Of a stretch of 64,000 bases of DNA, positions 42,078-50,757 are shown piece by piece; positions within the stretch are counted from its first letter, which is position 1, and each line of letters begins with the position of its first letter. The notes beneath the pieces were generated by a model, which did not search any database, was not told the origin of the DNA, and saw only the letters and a list, made by a program, of their open reading frames with translations. The DNA is taken from the NCBI RefSeq assembly GCF_009649785.1, contig NZ_WJOK01000003.1, positions 62,001 through 126,000 on the forward strand, read 5' to 3'. The stretch comes from Agrobacterium tumefaciens. Lineage in GTDB: Bacteria > Pseudomonadota > Alphaproteobacteria > Rhizobiales > Rhizobiaceae. The position numbers and the translations under genes were made by a program.

Positions 42078-43103
42078 TTAGTTGCAGCTCAGATAGGTCG
42101 TATCGAAGTTGGTGAGCAGCTTTTTAGTCTCGGCGCGCATGGCATCGATGTAGTTGTCCACCTTGGCGGCATCGACATAGGCGGTGCCGGAATCGATGAA
42201 CTTGGTCGTCAGCGCATTGGATTTGAACGGCGCATCTTCTTTCACCTTGCAGCCGGCCTGAAGTTTGCTCAGTGCAAACGCGCCGATATAACCCTGGCCA
42301 TAGGGGTTCTGAAGCATCGTGCCGTCGACGAAACCGTCCTTGATCGCTTTCAGCACGACTTCGTCGTGGTCGATGCCGACCATGTGGATACGCTTGTCGC
42401 CGATCTTGCGCAGTGCGTTGGAGGCAACGACAGCAGGAACCCAGGCTGTGGTCACGATACCGTCCACTTCGGAAGCGTGGGCGGCCAGGTAGGCGCTGAT
42501 CTTTTCTTCCGCCGGTTCCGGCGCGTCGATATCGGCGATGACCTGAACGACCTCGGCGCCGGCTTCGTCAGCTGCCTTTTTTACGGCATCGATACGAAGC
42601 TGGGTGTTGGGGTCAACAAGGAAGCCGGTGAAATGAGCGATGCGTTTTTTGCCCGCTCCCATCGCCTTGATCAGCTCCTTGGTGCCGAGATAAGCGGAAT
42701 TACCGGTGTCGGTACCAAGGCAGAAGGCGGCGGGCGAGGGGTCCTTGAAGCATCCGGCGCCAGCAATCACATTCGCGCCGTTGCCGGTCAGTTCCTCTGC
42801 TGTCGAGACCGCGCCGACGGGATCGCCTGGGAAAATCAGGAAGCCGTTATAACCCTGGCTCAGAAGGCTTTCGAGAAGCTGGTTCTGCTGTGCCAGTTCC
42901 CACTTTTGCGGCACCTTATAGTCGGCGCCAGCCAGGCCGAAGTCCTTGGCCGCGTCCTTGCCGGCCTGTTCCCAGGCGGCGAAATAAGGGTGCGGACCGC
43001 CCGGAACGAGGGCGATCTTGCTGGCGTCCGCCGCCTGCGCGACACCGCACGCTCCCGCGCCGATGATTGCGGCAGCGACGAGGCTGCGCATGAAATACGT
43101 CAT
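42078..43103 (-). CDS. Sugar ABC transporter substrate-binding protein
   Basis: A periplasmic binding protein of 341 residues. The signal peptide is about residues 1-25 (core LVAAAIIGAGACGVAQA, cleavage before ADASKIALV). The mature part begins IALVPGGPHPYFAAWEQAG, a sequence seen in RbsB-like proteins for unusual sugars, and continues with VPQKWELAQQNQLLESLLSQG. Four cysteines (in GAGCFKDPS, AFCLGTD, AGCKV and the C-terminal LSCN) may form disulfides. A GGAGG sequence precedes the ATG by 8 nt; a start five codons earlier is less likely. First gene of its operon, divergent from the GntR-type regulator. Confidence 0.9.
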   Translation of the reverse strand: MTYFMRSLVAAAIIGAGACGVAQAADASKIALVPGGPHPYFAAWEQAGKDAAKDFGLAGADYKVPQKWELAQQNQLLESLLSQGYNGFLIFPGDPVGAVSTAEELTGNGANVIAGAGCFKDPSPAAFCLGTDTGNSAYLGTKELIKAMGAGKKRIAHFTGFLVDPNTQLRIDAVKKAADEAGAEVVQVIADIDAPEPAEEKISAYLAAHASEVDGIVTTAWVPAVVASNALRKIGDKRIHMVGIDHDEVVLKAIKDGFVDGTMLQNPYGQGYIGAFALSKLQAGCKVKEDAPFKSNALTTKFIDSGTAYVDAAKVDNYIDAMRAETKKLLTNFDTTYLSCN

Positions 43104-43201
43104 GTTTTTCTCCTCCATGAAACGGCCTGCTCCTTAAAAAAAGCGACTGGAACCTCCCTTAATCGCTCTTTCTCCCAACAGCCGACTTGCGTAAGCACCA
43201 T

Positions 43202-43223
43202 GGACACTAGTATACTTGTATCC
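43202..43223. promoter_or_regulatory. Candidate GntR-family operator
   Basis: A 22-bp imperfect palindrome, 18 of 22 bases symmetric, centred on AGTATACT. It lies between the divergent binding-protein start (43103) and the GntR-type start (43270), and resembles the GTATACnA-type sites of FCD-domain GntR proteins. Control of both operons by the neighbouring regulator is inferred. Confidence 0.65.
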
Positions 43224-43269
43224 AAGTAGCAATGAGATTTTCACGACCGCCTTTTGAAGGGGAGCGTTC

Positions 43270-44019
43270 ATGACGAAAAACACCACTGCCGGTTTCACTG
43301 GGCGCGGCTCTCATCAAGAGGCCCCCGGCTCCGGAATCGAAAGCGTGGAGCTTGTGGTCAATCGTTATGGCTCGGTTGCCGATCAGGTTCATGCGGCGTT
43401 GCGTCAGGCGATCGTCGAGGTCCGCCTAGCGCCCGGTGCGCCGATCAGTGAAAACTCGATCTGCCGTCAGTTTTCGGTGTCGCGCACCCCGGTGCGTGCC
43501 GCGATCCAGCGCCTGTCGGAAGAGGGTCTTGTGGACGTCTATCCGCAACTCGGCAGCTTTGTTGCGCCGATCAGGCTTGGCGAAATTCAGGACAGCCATT
43601 TTATCCGCCGTTCACTCGAAGTGGCTTTGCTGCGCGAAGTCGCGCCGAAGTGGACGAAAGAAATGAGCCGTACGATGCGCGACGTCATCGCCGAGCAGGA
43701 AAGAGTGATTGCCGCCAACGACGCATCCGGCTTCTTCCATGCCGACGAGGCGTTTCATCGCCTGCTCGGCACGTTTTCCGGTCGCGAAGGTGTCTGGCAG
43801 GCGATCCTTGCCGCCAAGGTGACCCTGTCGCGGTTCCATCGTTATTGGGCAAAGCCGGAACGATTGCCCGCCGTCATCGAAGAGCATCTGGCAGTCGTGG
43901 ATGCTCTCGATCGTGGCGATGCCGAAGGTGCGGAAAAGGCGCTGGTGACGCATCTGGATATGGTTTTCGTGATCTACGAACAGTTGCCTGAAGAAGAGCG
44001 GAAGCATTTGTCCATTTGA
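43270..44019 (+). CDS. GntR-family (FCD) transcriptional regulator
   Basis: A regulator of 249 residues. The N-terminal winged helix is VADQVHAALRQAIVEVRLAPG with SENSICRQFSVSRTPVRAAI (about residues 60-80) and the C-terminal FCD domain holds the metal-type residues His (FFHADEAFHRLLG, about residue 160) and later HLAVVDAL. FCD members bind organic acids, often uronates or their keto acids, which fits the UxuA-type genes that follow. Ribosome-binding site GGGGAG precedes the ATG. Likely represses the divergent importer and its own operon through the adjacent palindrome. Confidence 0.9.
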   Translation: MTKNTTAGFTGRGSHQEAPGSGIESVELVVNRYGSVADQVHAALRQAIVEVRLAPGAPISENSICRQFSVSRTPVRAAIQRLSEEGLVDVYPQLGSFVAPIRLGEIQDSHFIRRSLEVALLREVAPKWTKEMSRTMRDVIAEQERVIAANDASGFFHADEAFHRLLGTFSGREGVWQAILAAKVTLSRFHRYWAKPERLPAVIEEHLAVVDALDRGDAEGAEKALVTHLDMVFVIYEQLPEEERKHLSI

Positions 44020-44041
44020 TAGTGGACGTGGAGGAGACAGA

Positions 44042-44782
44042 ATGGAACTGAAACACAAGACGGCGCTCGTGACAGGCGCTTGTGGCGGCATCGGCCGTGC
44101 CGTGGTTGCGGCGCTGGTCGCGCAAGGGGCGAGGGTAATCGCCTTCGATCGCGACATCGAAGCTGTTGCGGCGCTTGCGGAGGGGTTTGGCGGTGCTTGT
44201 GATCCCGTCGCCGTCGATCTCGGCGATGCGACTGCGCTGCAGGCCGTCATGAAAGATGTCGCCAACCGTTTCGAGGTCATAGACATTCTCGTCAACAATG
44301 CCGGTGTGCTGTCGCCGCACAAGCTGGGAGCGACCACGCTTGATGACTGGCACAGGCTGATGGCCGTCAATCTCGATGCCGCCCTGCTGCTGACGCAGGC
44401 CGTCGTTCCCGCCATGAAGGAAAACCGCTGGGGGCGGCTGATCAACATCTCGTCCTATGCCTGGAAGTCCGGTGGCCTGACGGCGGGCACGGCCTATTCG
44501 GTCTCGAAATCGGCGCTGGTGGGCCTCACTTACTCGTCCGCTCGCGAACTTGCCCCTTTCGGCGTCACCGCCAATGCAGTCGCGCCGGCCTATGTGGTTT
44601 CGCCGATGATCATGGAGCAACTGTCAGAGGAAGACCGCCAGCGCCAGCTTGCAGCCATTCCGGTCGGGCGGTTCTGCCAGCCGGAGGAGGTGGCCCATAC
44701 CGTAGGTTTCCTCGCCTCGCCGCTGTCCGGCTTCATGACCGGCACTGTCGTTGACATGAATGGCGGCCTGCAATTCGGCTGA
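44042..44782 (+). CDS. Short-chain dehydrogenase/reductase
   Basis: An NAD(P)-dependent oxidoreductase of 246 residues. The cofactor motif TGACGGIG (about residue 12), NNAG (about residue 84) and the catalytic Ser (ISSYAW) with YSVSK (about residue 155) are intact. The C-terminus ends with DMNGGLQFG, as in sugar and sugar-acid SDRs. It is 22 bases after the GntR stop and 13 before the fructuronate-reductase-like gene. Because the operon contains an aldose dehydrogenase and a lactonase-like gene, it may act on a keto-deoxy sugar acid; the substrate is unproven. Confidence 0.88.
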   Translation: MELKHKTALVTGACGGIGRAVVAALVAQGARVIAFDRDIEAVAALAEGFGGACDPVAVDLGDATALQAVMKDVANRFEVIDILVNNAGVLSPHKLGATTLDDWHRLMAVNLDAALLLTQAVVPAMKENRWGRLINISSYAWKSGGLTAGTAYSVSKSALVGLTYSSARELAPFGVTANAVAPAYVVSPMIMEQLSEEDRQRQLAAIPVGRFCQPEEVAHTVGFLASPLSGFMTGTVVDMNGGLQFG

Positions 44783-44795
44783 GATACGGAGATAA

Positions 44796-46274
44796 ATGAC
44801 CATGACAGAACGCCTCTCGTCCCTTGCGTTGCCGCATCTGCCAAACGACGTCCTTTTGCCCGCCTATGACCGCAAAGCGGTGACACCGGGTATCGTGCAT
44901 CTCGGCGTTGGCGCTTTTCACCGCGCCCATCAGGCGGTCTTCATCGACGATTGCCTGGCGCGTGGCGAAACCGGCTGGGGCATTGTCGCTGCCTCGCTGC
45001 GCAGCCCCGATACTCGCGATGCCATCGCGCCGCAGGACAATCTCTATACATTCTGCCTGCGTGACGGTGAAAACGAAACGCTGCGGATTGTCGGTTCAAT
45101 CCTCGAGACCATCGTCGCTCCTGAGGATCCGGAGCGGCTGCTGCAAGCCATGACCGATCCGCGGGTCAGAATCGTCACGTTGACGGTCACGGAAAAGGGT
45201 TACCTCGCCGATTTGTCGGCGGGCACGCTTCTTCGTGACCATCCCGATGTCGTTCATGATCTGGCGCATCCGCAAAAGCCGCGCTCCGCGCTCGGTTTTC
45301 TGCTGGAAGCGACAAGACGCCGGCGGGCCGCCGGGGCTGTGCCGCTGACTTTGCTCTCCTGCGACAATCTTCCGTCCAACGGTCGCATCCTGCACCGTCT
45401 TCTGGTGGAGATGGCTGGTCTCACCGATAATGATCTCGCTGCCTTCATCGCGGAAAATCTCTCCTGCCCCTGCGTCATGGTGGACCGCATCGTGCCCGCC
45501 ACCACCGCAACTGACCGCGAGCGTGTGACGGCGCGTCTCGGCTGCGAGGATGCCTGGCCGGTAATTGCGGAACCCTACTTCCGCTGGGTAATCGAGGATC
45601 GCTTTCCGCACGGTCGCCCCGGCATCGAGCTGTCAGGTGCCGAAATCGTTGATGAGGTCGAGCCGTATGAGCATATGAAGCTCAGGATGCTGAACGGCGC
45701 TCACACCGCCATGGCCGCAATCGGCCAATGCAGCGGGCTTGAGACGATCGCCGATATCTATGCCGATGCGCGTGTACGCGGTTACGTCGACCGTTACTGG
45801 CGGGAGGTTGGTTCGACATTGAGCCCGGCCGTCAGCGGACCGGACTATGTTGCCGGTCTGCGCCAGCGTTTCGCCAACCCCGCCCTTCGTCATCGCGCCG
45901 CCCAGATCGCCTCTGACGCTTCACAGAAAGTGCCGCAGCGCATTCTCGCGCCGCTTGCGGAGCTACGTGCCGCAGGCGCGCCGAATACGGCCGCTCTTTT
46001 TGCTGTTGCCATGTGGATACGGTCCTGCGCAGCGCTGAACGAGCGGGGAGAGGCAATTGTCATGGCCGATCCGGCATTTTCCGAATGGAGTGCACCCACC
46101 GGCAACGGCGAAGAGCAGGACGCGGTCATCGACCGGTTTTTAACATTCCGTCGCGTCTTCGGGCCTGAATGGCAGGCGGATGAGGCATTCGTAACGGCGC
46201 TTCGGGCGGTCTATCGCGACATCGTCCAATACGGCGCACTCGGCGCCATCGAACGGCATTTTTCGGAGGAGTAG
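44796..46274 (+). CDS. Mannitol dehydrogenase-family protein (fructuronate reductase-like)
   Basis: A polyol-specific long-chain dehydrogenase of 492 residues. Motifs are GVGAFHRAHQAVF (about residue 36), TVTEKGYLA (about residue 128), SCDNLPSNG (about residue 186) and the substrate-site KLRMLNGAH (about residue 292). Position directly before UxuA argues for D-mannonate oxidoreductase/fructuronate reductase (UxuB role), but mannitol or other polyols cannot be excluded from sequence. The start is the first of two nearby ATGs, with CGGAG 6 nt upstream. Belongs to the same operon as its neighbours. Confidence 0.88.
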   Translation: MTMTERLSSLALPHLPNDVLLPAYDRKAVTPGIVHLGVGAFHRAHQAVFIDDCLARGETGWGIVAASLRSPDTRDAIAPQDNLYTFCLRDGENETLRIVGSILETIVAPEDPERLLQAMTDPRVRIVTLTVTEKGYLADLSAGTLLRDHPDVVHDLAHPQKPRSALGFLLEATRRRRAAGAVPLTLLSCDNLPSNGRILHRLLVEMAGLTDNDLAAFIAENLSCPCVMVDRIVPATTATDRERVTARLGCEDAWPVIAEPYFRWVIEDRFPHGRPGIELSGAEIVDEVEPYEHMKLRMLNGAHTAMAAIGQCSGLETIADIYADARVRGYVDRYWREVGSTLSPAVSGPDYVAGLRQRFANPALRHRAAQIASDASQKVPQRILAPLAELRAAGAPNTAALFAVAMWIRSCAALNERGEAIVMADPAFSEWSAPTGNGEEQDAVIDRFLTFRRVFGPEWQADEAFVTALRAVYRDIVQYGALGAIERHFSEE

Positions 46275-46277
46275 AAT

Positions 46278-47471
46278 ATGAAGGAAACCTGGCGCTGGTT
46301 CGGTGAATCGGACCCCATCACCTTGCAGCATGTGCGGCAGACCGGCGCCAGCGGCGTTGTAACGGCGCTGCACCAGATCCCCGACGGCACGGCGTGGCCG
46401 GCCGAAGAGATCGCCAAACGCAAGGCGATGATCGAGGCGGCCGGTCTGGAATGGAGTGTCTGCGAATCCATTCCGATGGAACAGTCCATCAAGCGCGGCG
46501 ATGCCGATGCGCCGAAGGCGATTGCGCGCTGGAAAGATACACTCTCCCGTCTCGGTCGCGCGGGTGTTCCCGTCGTCTGCTACAATTTCATGCCGGTGGT
46601 GGACTGGACACGCACGAACCTGCGCTGGCAGGCACGCAATACCGGATTGGCGCTGCGCTTCGAAATGGCGGATTTCGTCGCCTATGACGTCTTCATCCTG
46701 AAGCGTATTCGTGCTGCTGAAAATTACGATCCTGCGCTCGTGGCGCGAGCCGAAAAGCGTTTTGCGCAAATGAGCGAAGATGACCAGTCGCTTCTCGAGC
46801 GTAACATCATCGCCGGCCTGCCGGGCGGCGCCCTGGTGCAGACGCGCGAATCCATCGCCGCTCTGATTGCTTCGTTCGATGGCGTCGACAGCGCGACCAT
46901 GCAGGGCAATCTTCTGGCCTTTCTGAGAGAGGTCGTGCCGGTGGCGGAAGAGGTGGGCGTGCATCTCGGCATCCACCCTGATGATCCACCGTTCTCCCTG
47001 TTCGGCCTGCCGCGCGTTGTGTCGACACCTGCAGATATTCGCGCCATTCTCTCGGCCGTTGAAAGCCCGAACAATGGCATCACCCTTTGTACCGGCTCCT
47101 ACGGCGCCCGCAGCGACAATGATCTTGTGGCGATGGCACGGGAGTTCGCGTCTCGCATCAATTTCGCCCATCTTCGGAATGTGACCGTTGAGCCGGATGG
47201 TTCCTTCTTTGAGGACGATCATCTGGATGGCGGAACGGACATGATTGGAGTCATCGAGGCATTGTTGCGCGAGGAGCGGGCCGCCGCCAAGGCTGGCCGC
47301 CGCACCAATATTCCAATGCGGCCTGACCACGGCCATCTGCTGGGTGATGACATCACCAAAAAGACCAATCCCGGATATTCCTACATTGGCCGCATGAAGG
47401 GGCTCGGCGAACTCCGCGGCGTCATCCGCACCATTGAGCGCCAGCTTCGCCGCGAGGAGGGTGCCGCATGA
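46278..47471 (+). CDS. uxuA: Mannonate dehydratase
   Basis: A 397-residue enzyme that dehydrates D-mannonate to 2-keto-3-deoxygluconate. The family opening is KETWRWFGESDPITLQHVRQ (20 residues) followed by TGASGVVTALHQIP. Active-site and metal-binding parts include CYNFMPVVDWTRT (about residue 95), HLGIHPDDPPFSLFGLPR (about residue 230) and FAHLRNV. The C-terminal MRPDHGHLLGDD (about residue 345) is characteristic. GGAGGAG lies 6 nt before the ATG and the gene overlaps the aldo/keto reductase start by 4 nt. No kdgK or aldolase genes are in the window. Confidence 0.95.
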   Translation: MKETWRWFGESDPITLQHVRQTGASGVVTALHQIPDGTAWPAEEIAKRKAMIEAAGLEWSVCESIPMEQSIKRGDADAPKAIARWKDTLSRLGRAGVPVVCYNFMPVVDWTRTNLRWQARNTGLALRFEMADFVAYDVFILKRIRAAENYDPALVARAEKRFAQMSEDDQSLLERNIIAGLPGGALVQTRESIAALIASFDGVDSATMQGNLLAFLREVVPVAEEVGVHLGIHPDDPPFSLFGLPRVVSTPADIRAILSAVESPNNGITLCTGSYGARSDNDLVAMAREFASRINFAHLRNVTVEPDGSFFEDDHLDGGTDMIGVIEALLREERAAAKAGRRTNIPMRPDHGHLLGDDITKKTNPGYSYIGRMKGLGELRGVIRTIERQLRREEGAA

Positions 47472-48457
47472 AAACCCGCAAACTTGGTCGCACGGCGCTG
47501 TCGCTGAGCGAACTTTCCTTCGGCGCGGCCGGTATCGGTAATCTCTATCGCAGCGTCAGCCGCGAAGATGCGATGGAGACGCTGCAAGCCGCCTGGGACG
47601 CCGGCATCCGCTATTTCGATACCGCACCCTATTACGGGCAGGGCCTTTCCGAACGCCGCCTCGGGGATTTTCTTCAGGGGAAACCACGCGACGAATTCGT
47701 GCTGTCCACCAAGGTCGGGCGGATTCTGAAACCGGCTGAAGCGGGCGTGACACCGGATTACGGTTTTGTCGATGCACTGCCTTTCGTGGTGGAATACGAC
47801 TACAGCTATGATGGCATCATGCGCTCGCATGAGCAAAGCCTCGCCCGGCTTGGTCTCGGTTCAGTGGATATTCTCTATGTCCACGATCTGGAGGAGACCA
47901 CGCTTGGGGAAGAGGCCTATCGCCATCATTTCAGGATATTCACCGAAAGCGGCATCGAGGCCCTGCACGAGTTGAAGGCGACAGGCCGGATCGGCGCGTT
48001 CGGTCTTGGCGTGAATGAGGTTCCGGCTTGTCTGAACCTCATGGAGATAGACGAGATCGACTGCATTCTTCTGGCGGGTCGTTACACGCTGCTCGACCGG
48101 TCGGCTGCAGCAAAGCTGCTGGGGCGTTGTGCGGAAACCGGCACCTCGCTCGTCATCGGCGGCGTCTTCAACTCTGGCATTCTTGCGACGGGTGCAAGGC
48201 CGGGTGCGACTTTCAACTATAGTGAAGCAGCAGCAGATGTCATGGAGCGGGTGCGCGCCATGGAGCTCCACGCTGCCGGGCACGGGGTTGCACTTGCGGC
48301 CGCTGCCCTGCATTTTCCGCTGCAAAATGCCGATGTCGCAAGTGTCCTGATCGGCACCGCAAAACCGGACAGCCTTTTGCGCAACCTGTCTATTTTCGAA
48401 ACGGCCGTGCCGGACGCCGCCTGGGCGGGTTTCGACGCGCTCGCCCTCGAAAATTGA
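47468..48457 (+). CDS. Aldo/keto reductase (L-fucose/D-threo-aldose 1-dehydrogenase-like)
   Basis: An NAD(P)-dependent enzyme of 329 residues. It shows the AKR Asp/Tyr catalytic pattern in YFDTAPYYGQGLSERRLG (about residue 49), Lys in LSTKVGRI and His in YVHDLEE. The pattern LGTALYRSVS-like start (FGAAGIGNLYRSVS) is that of the D-threo-aldose dehydrogenase/pyridoxal dehydrogenase group. It oxidises aldoses to lactones, which the next gene could open. It overlaps uxuA as ATGA. The exact substrate is inference. Confidence 0.85.
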   Translation: MKTRKLGRTALSLSELSFGAAGIGNLYRSVSREDAMETLQAAWDAGIRYFDTAPYYGQGLSERRLGDFLQGKPRDEFVLSTKVGRILKPAEAGVTPDYGFVDALPFVVEYDYSYDGIMRSHEQSLARLGLGSVDILYVHDLEETTLGEEAYRHHFRIFTESGIEALHELKATGRIGAFGLGVNEVPACLNLMEIDEIDCILLAGRYTLLDRSAAAKLLGRCAETGTSLVIGGVFNSGILATGARPGATFNYSEAAADVMERVRAMELHAAGHGVALAAAALHFPLQNADVASVLIGTAKPDSLLRNLSIFETAVPDAAWAGFDALALEN

Positions 48458-48482
48458 CCGCAACGACAGGGAGGAGGACGCC

Positions 48483-49325
48483 ATGGATCTGATCGATACT
48501 CACCAGCATCTGATCTTGCGAGGCAAGCTCGGTTATGCCTGGACACGAGGGGAGCCCAGCCTTGCGGGAAGCTTCACCCAGGCTGATTACGCAGCGCTTG
48601 TCGAGGGATGTGGCGTAGTGGGTACGATCTTCATGGAAAGCGGGGTGGATGACGGCGACTATCAGGCTGAGGCTCGCCTCATCGCCAGCATGATCGGCGA
48701 GGGTGGCTTGCCGATGTTCGGCCAGATCGCCAGTTGCCGACCGGAAACGGATAATGGTTTCGAAGCCTGGCTGGAGGAGTGCCGCCACCTCAACGTGGTC
48801 GGTTTCCGGCGCATTCTCCACGTTATGCCCGACGACCTCAGCCGCGAGGAAAATTACCGACGAAACGTGCGCACGATTGGAAAGGCCGGATGGCCGGTCG
48901 ATCTGTGTTTTCATTCCCGCCAGCTTGCCATTGCCGCCGAACTTGTCGGGGCCTGCCCCGATGTGCGCTTCATGCTCGACCATTGCGGCACGCCGGACAT
49001 TGCCGGAAACGATTTTCGGGAGTGGAGCGGGCGTATGGCCGACTTGGCGACGCTGCCCAATCTCTTCGTCAAACTCTCCGGCATCACCGCCTATTGTGCA
49101 CCGGGATGCGCGACGCTGGAAAGCGTGACACCCTATGTGGAAACCGTGATCAACCTGTTCGGACCTGAGAGAATGGTCTGGGGCGGCGACTGGCCGGTGG
49201 TCGATCTCGGCTCGGGTCTACCGGAATGGATCGGTATGACGAGTGAGCTTCTTTCAACGCTCTCGCCCGACGAGCAGGCATCGATCGGCCACCGCAATGC
49301 CAGACTGTTTTATTTGGCGACATAG
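48483..49325 (+). CDS. Amidohydrolase-family lactonase (fuconolactonase/PDC-lactonase-like)
   Basis: A TIM-barrel hydrolase of 280 residues. Motifs are DTHQHL at the start (about residues 5-10), LDHCGTPD (about residue 163) and WGGDWPV (about residue 237). This set is typical of L-fuconolactonase, L-rhamnonolactonase and 2-pyrone-4,6-dicarboxylate lactonase homologues. Following an aldose dehydrogenase, it would hydrolyse the sugar lactone to the free acid. A GGGAGGAGG ribosome-binding site precedes the ATG. It is the last gene of the plus-strand operon and converges with the MFS gene. Confidence 0.85.
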   Translation: MDLIDTHQHLILRGKLGYAWTRGEPSLAGSFTQADYAALVEGCGVVGTIFMESGVDDGDYQAEARLIASMIGEGGLPMFGQIASCRPETDNGFEAWLEECRHLNVVGFRRILHVMPDDLSREENYRRNVRTIGKAGWPVDLCFHSRQLAIAAELVGACPDVRFMLDHCGTPDIAGNDFREWSGRMADLATLPNLFVKLSGITAYCAPGCATLESVTPYVETVINLFGPERMVWGGDWPVVDLGSGLPEWIGMTSELLSTLSPDEQASIGHRNARLFYLAT

Positions 49326-49409
49326 CTTGCAGCTTTTCATGCCGATTGTGCATTGCGTCGGCCGGATATGCCAAGAAGCGCGCCGGCGCGCGCTTCATAC
49401 GCCTGTGCT

Positions 49410-50636
49410 TTACTCGGCTGGCTGCGCTGCGGTTGTCGTCGCAGAGCGGTTGGTCTCTCCAGAAAGGCTGCGCTGACCGAGGCTGATAATGGTGACTGTC
49501 GACAGGGTGGCGGCAATCGATACCCAGAAGCCGTTGCTCGGGCCGAAATTATCGATCACCCAGCCGGAAATGAAGGCGCCGAGCGCCATGCCGATACCGA
49601 TGCCGGTCATCACCCAGGTCACGCCTTCCGTCAGCATCGATTCCGGGACGCGGCGCTCGATCAGGCCAAATGCCGTGATGAAGATGGGAGAGATTGCAAC
49701 GCCGCTGAGGAATACGGCGAAGGCAAGCAGGGAAACTGTCGTGCTTGCAAAGAGGAGCGGCAGCGCGGTGAGCGCAAGGACGCTGACGGCGATCAGCAAT
49801 TGCCGTTGCAGCGGCATTTTGGGGTTGATCGCGCCCAGAAGCAGGCCGACGACAAACGAACCGATGGCATAGACGCCGATGACGAGGCTGGCAGCTTCCG
49901 GTTGACCGAGTTCTTTGGTGATGGCAACGGCACTTACCTCGGCTGTGGCGAAAGTGGACCCTACGAAGATCAGGGCGACCGTGATGATCTGGACCGAACG
50001 CAGCCGGATAGCCGAATGTTGCCTGCTGCCACTTTCAAAACTGCGTACCTTGGGTTCGGTCGATCGTTGCAGCAGAAAGGCAAAGGTACCGAGTGCCAGC
50101 GAGGCGGTGCTGATCATCATACCTGCTTCCGGAAAGAGTGAGACCGCGAGACCGACGGAGAGCGAGGCGCCGGCGATGTAGACAAGTTCGTCGGCGGCGG
50201 ATTCAAATGCAAAAGCAGTGTTCAGCTCAGGCCGGTCACGGAAGATTTCCGTCCAGCGGGCGCGCATCATCGCGGGAATACTCGGCATGGCCGCGGCGAG
50301 GAAGGCCGAAAGAAAGAGCGTCCAGGCAGGCCATCTCTGGTTGGTCGCGATAATCAGGATAGCAAAGGCGATGACCGATATGATGGTGGCCGGGACAAGG
50401 ACGCTGCTCTGGCCCTTGCGGTCCACCAATCGGGAAATCTGCGGCGCAACCGCGGCATTGGTCAGCGCGAAGGTTGCCGAGACCGCACCGGCAAGCCAAT
50501 ATTCACCATGGGTCTGGGAAAGCATGGCGACGATGCCGATCGGTGCCATCGCAATCGGAAGACGGGCAAAGAAGCCTGCGGCGGAAAAGCCTTTGGCGCC
50601 CGGAGCCCGGAAAATTTCTCTATATGGATTAGACAT
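49410..50636 (-). CDS. Major facilitator superfamily transporter (exporter-type)
   Basis: A 12-helix membrane transporter of 408 residues. The loop between helices 2 and 3 has RLVDRKGQSSVL, the MFS motif A, and the family repeats appear in two halves. Its C-terminal tail is Ser/Thr-rich (GETNRSATTTAAQPAE). It is divergent from a TetR-family regulator with three shared operator copies, the classic layout for a regulated efflux pump. Substrate is unknown. Confidence 0.85.
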   Translation of the reverse strand: MSNPYREIFRAPGAKGFSAAGFFARLPIAMAPIGIVAMLSQTHGEYWLAGAVSATFALTNAAVAPQISRLVDRKGQSSVLVPATIISVIAFAILIIATNQRWPAWTLFLSAFLAAAMPSIPAMMRARWTEIFRDRPELNTAFAFESAADELVYIAGASLSVGLAVSLFPEAGMMISTASLALGTFAFLLQRSTEPKVRSFESGSRQHSAIRLRSVQIITVALIFVGSTFATAEVSAVAITKELGQPEAASLVIGVYAIGSFVVGLLLGAINPKMPLQRQLLIAVSVLALTALPLLFASTTVSLLAFAVFLSGVAISPIFITAFGLIERRVPESMLTEGVTWVMTGIGIGMALGAFISGWVIDNFGPSNGFWVSIAATLSTVTIISLGQRSLSGETNRSATTTAAQPAE

Positions 50637-50672
50637 CGGGATGCACCTTGTTTAGGGAGTACCCACCACAAA

Positions 50673-50740
50673 CATACGTGGCGTATGCAAATGAAATAAT
50701 TGCATACGTCGCGTATGTCAACTAGTATACGCGACGTATG
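50673..50740. promoter_or_regulatory. Three-copy TetR operator in the divergent promoter
   Basis: Three near-palindromic 15-bp copies of the form CATACGTnGCGTATG: 50673-50687, 50703-50717 and 50726-50740 (the third in reverse with one difference). Centres are 30 and 23 bp apart. They lie between the MFS and TetR starts, so binding should block both promoters. Confidence 0.8.
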
Positions 50741-50757
50741 TAGAATTCGGAGAAAAA

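Noticed and set aside
46140-47336. 398-codon minus-strand frame opposite uxuA
   Set aside because: uxuA is complete with family motifs on the plus strand.
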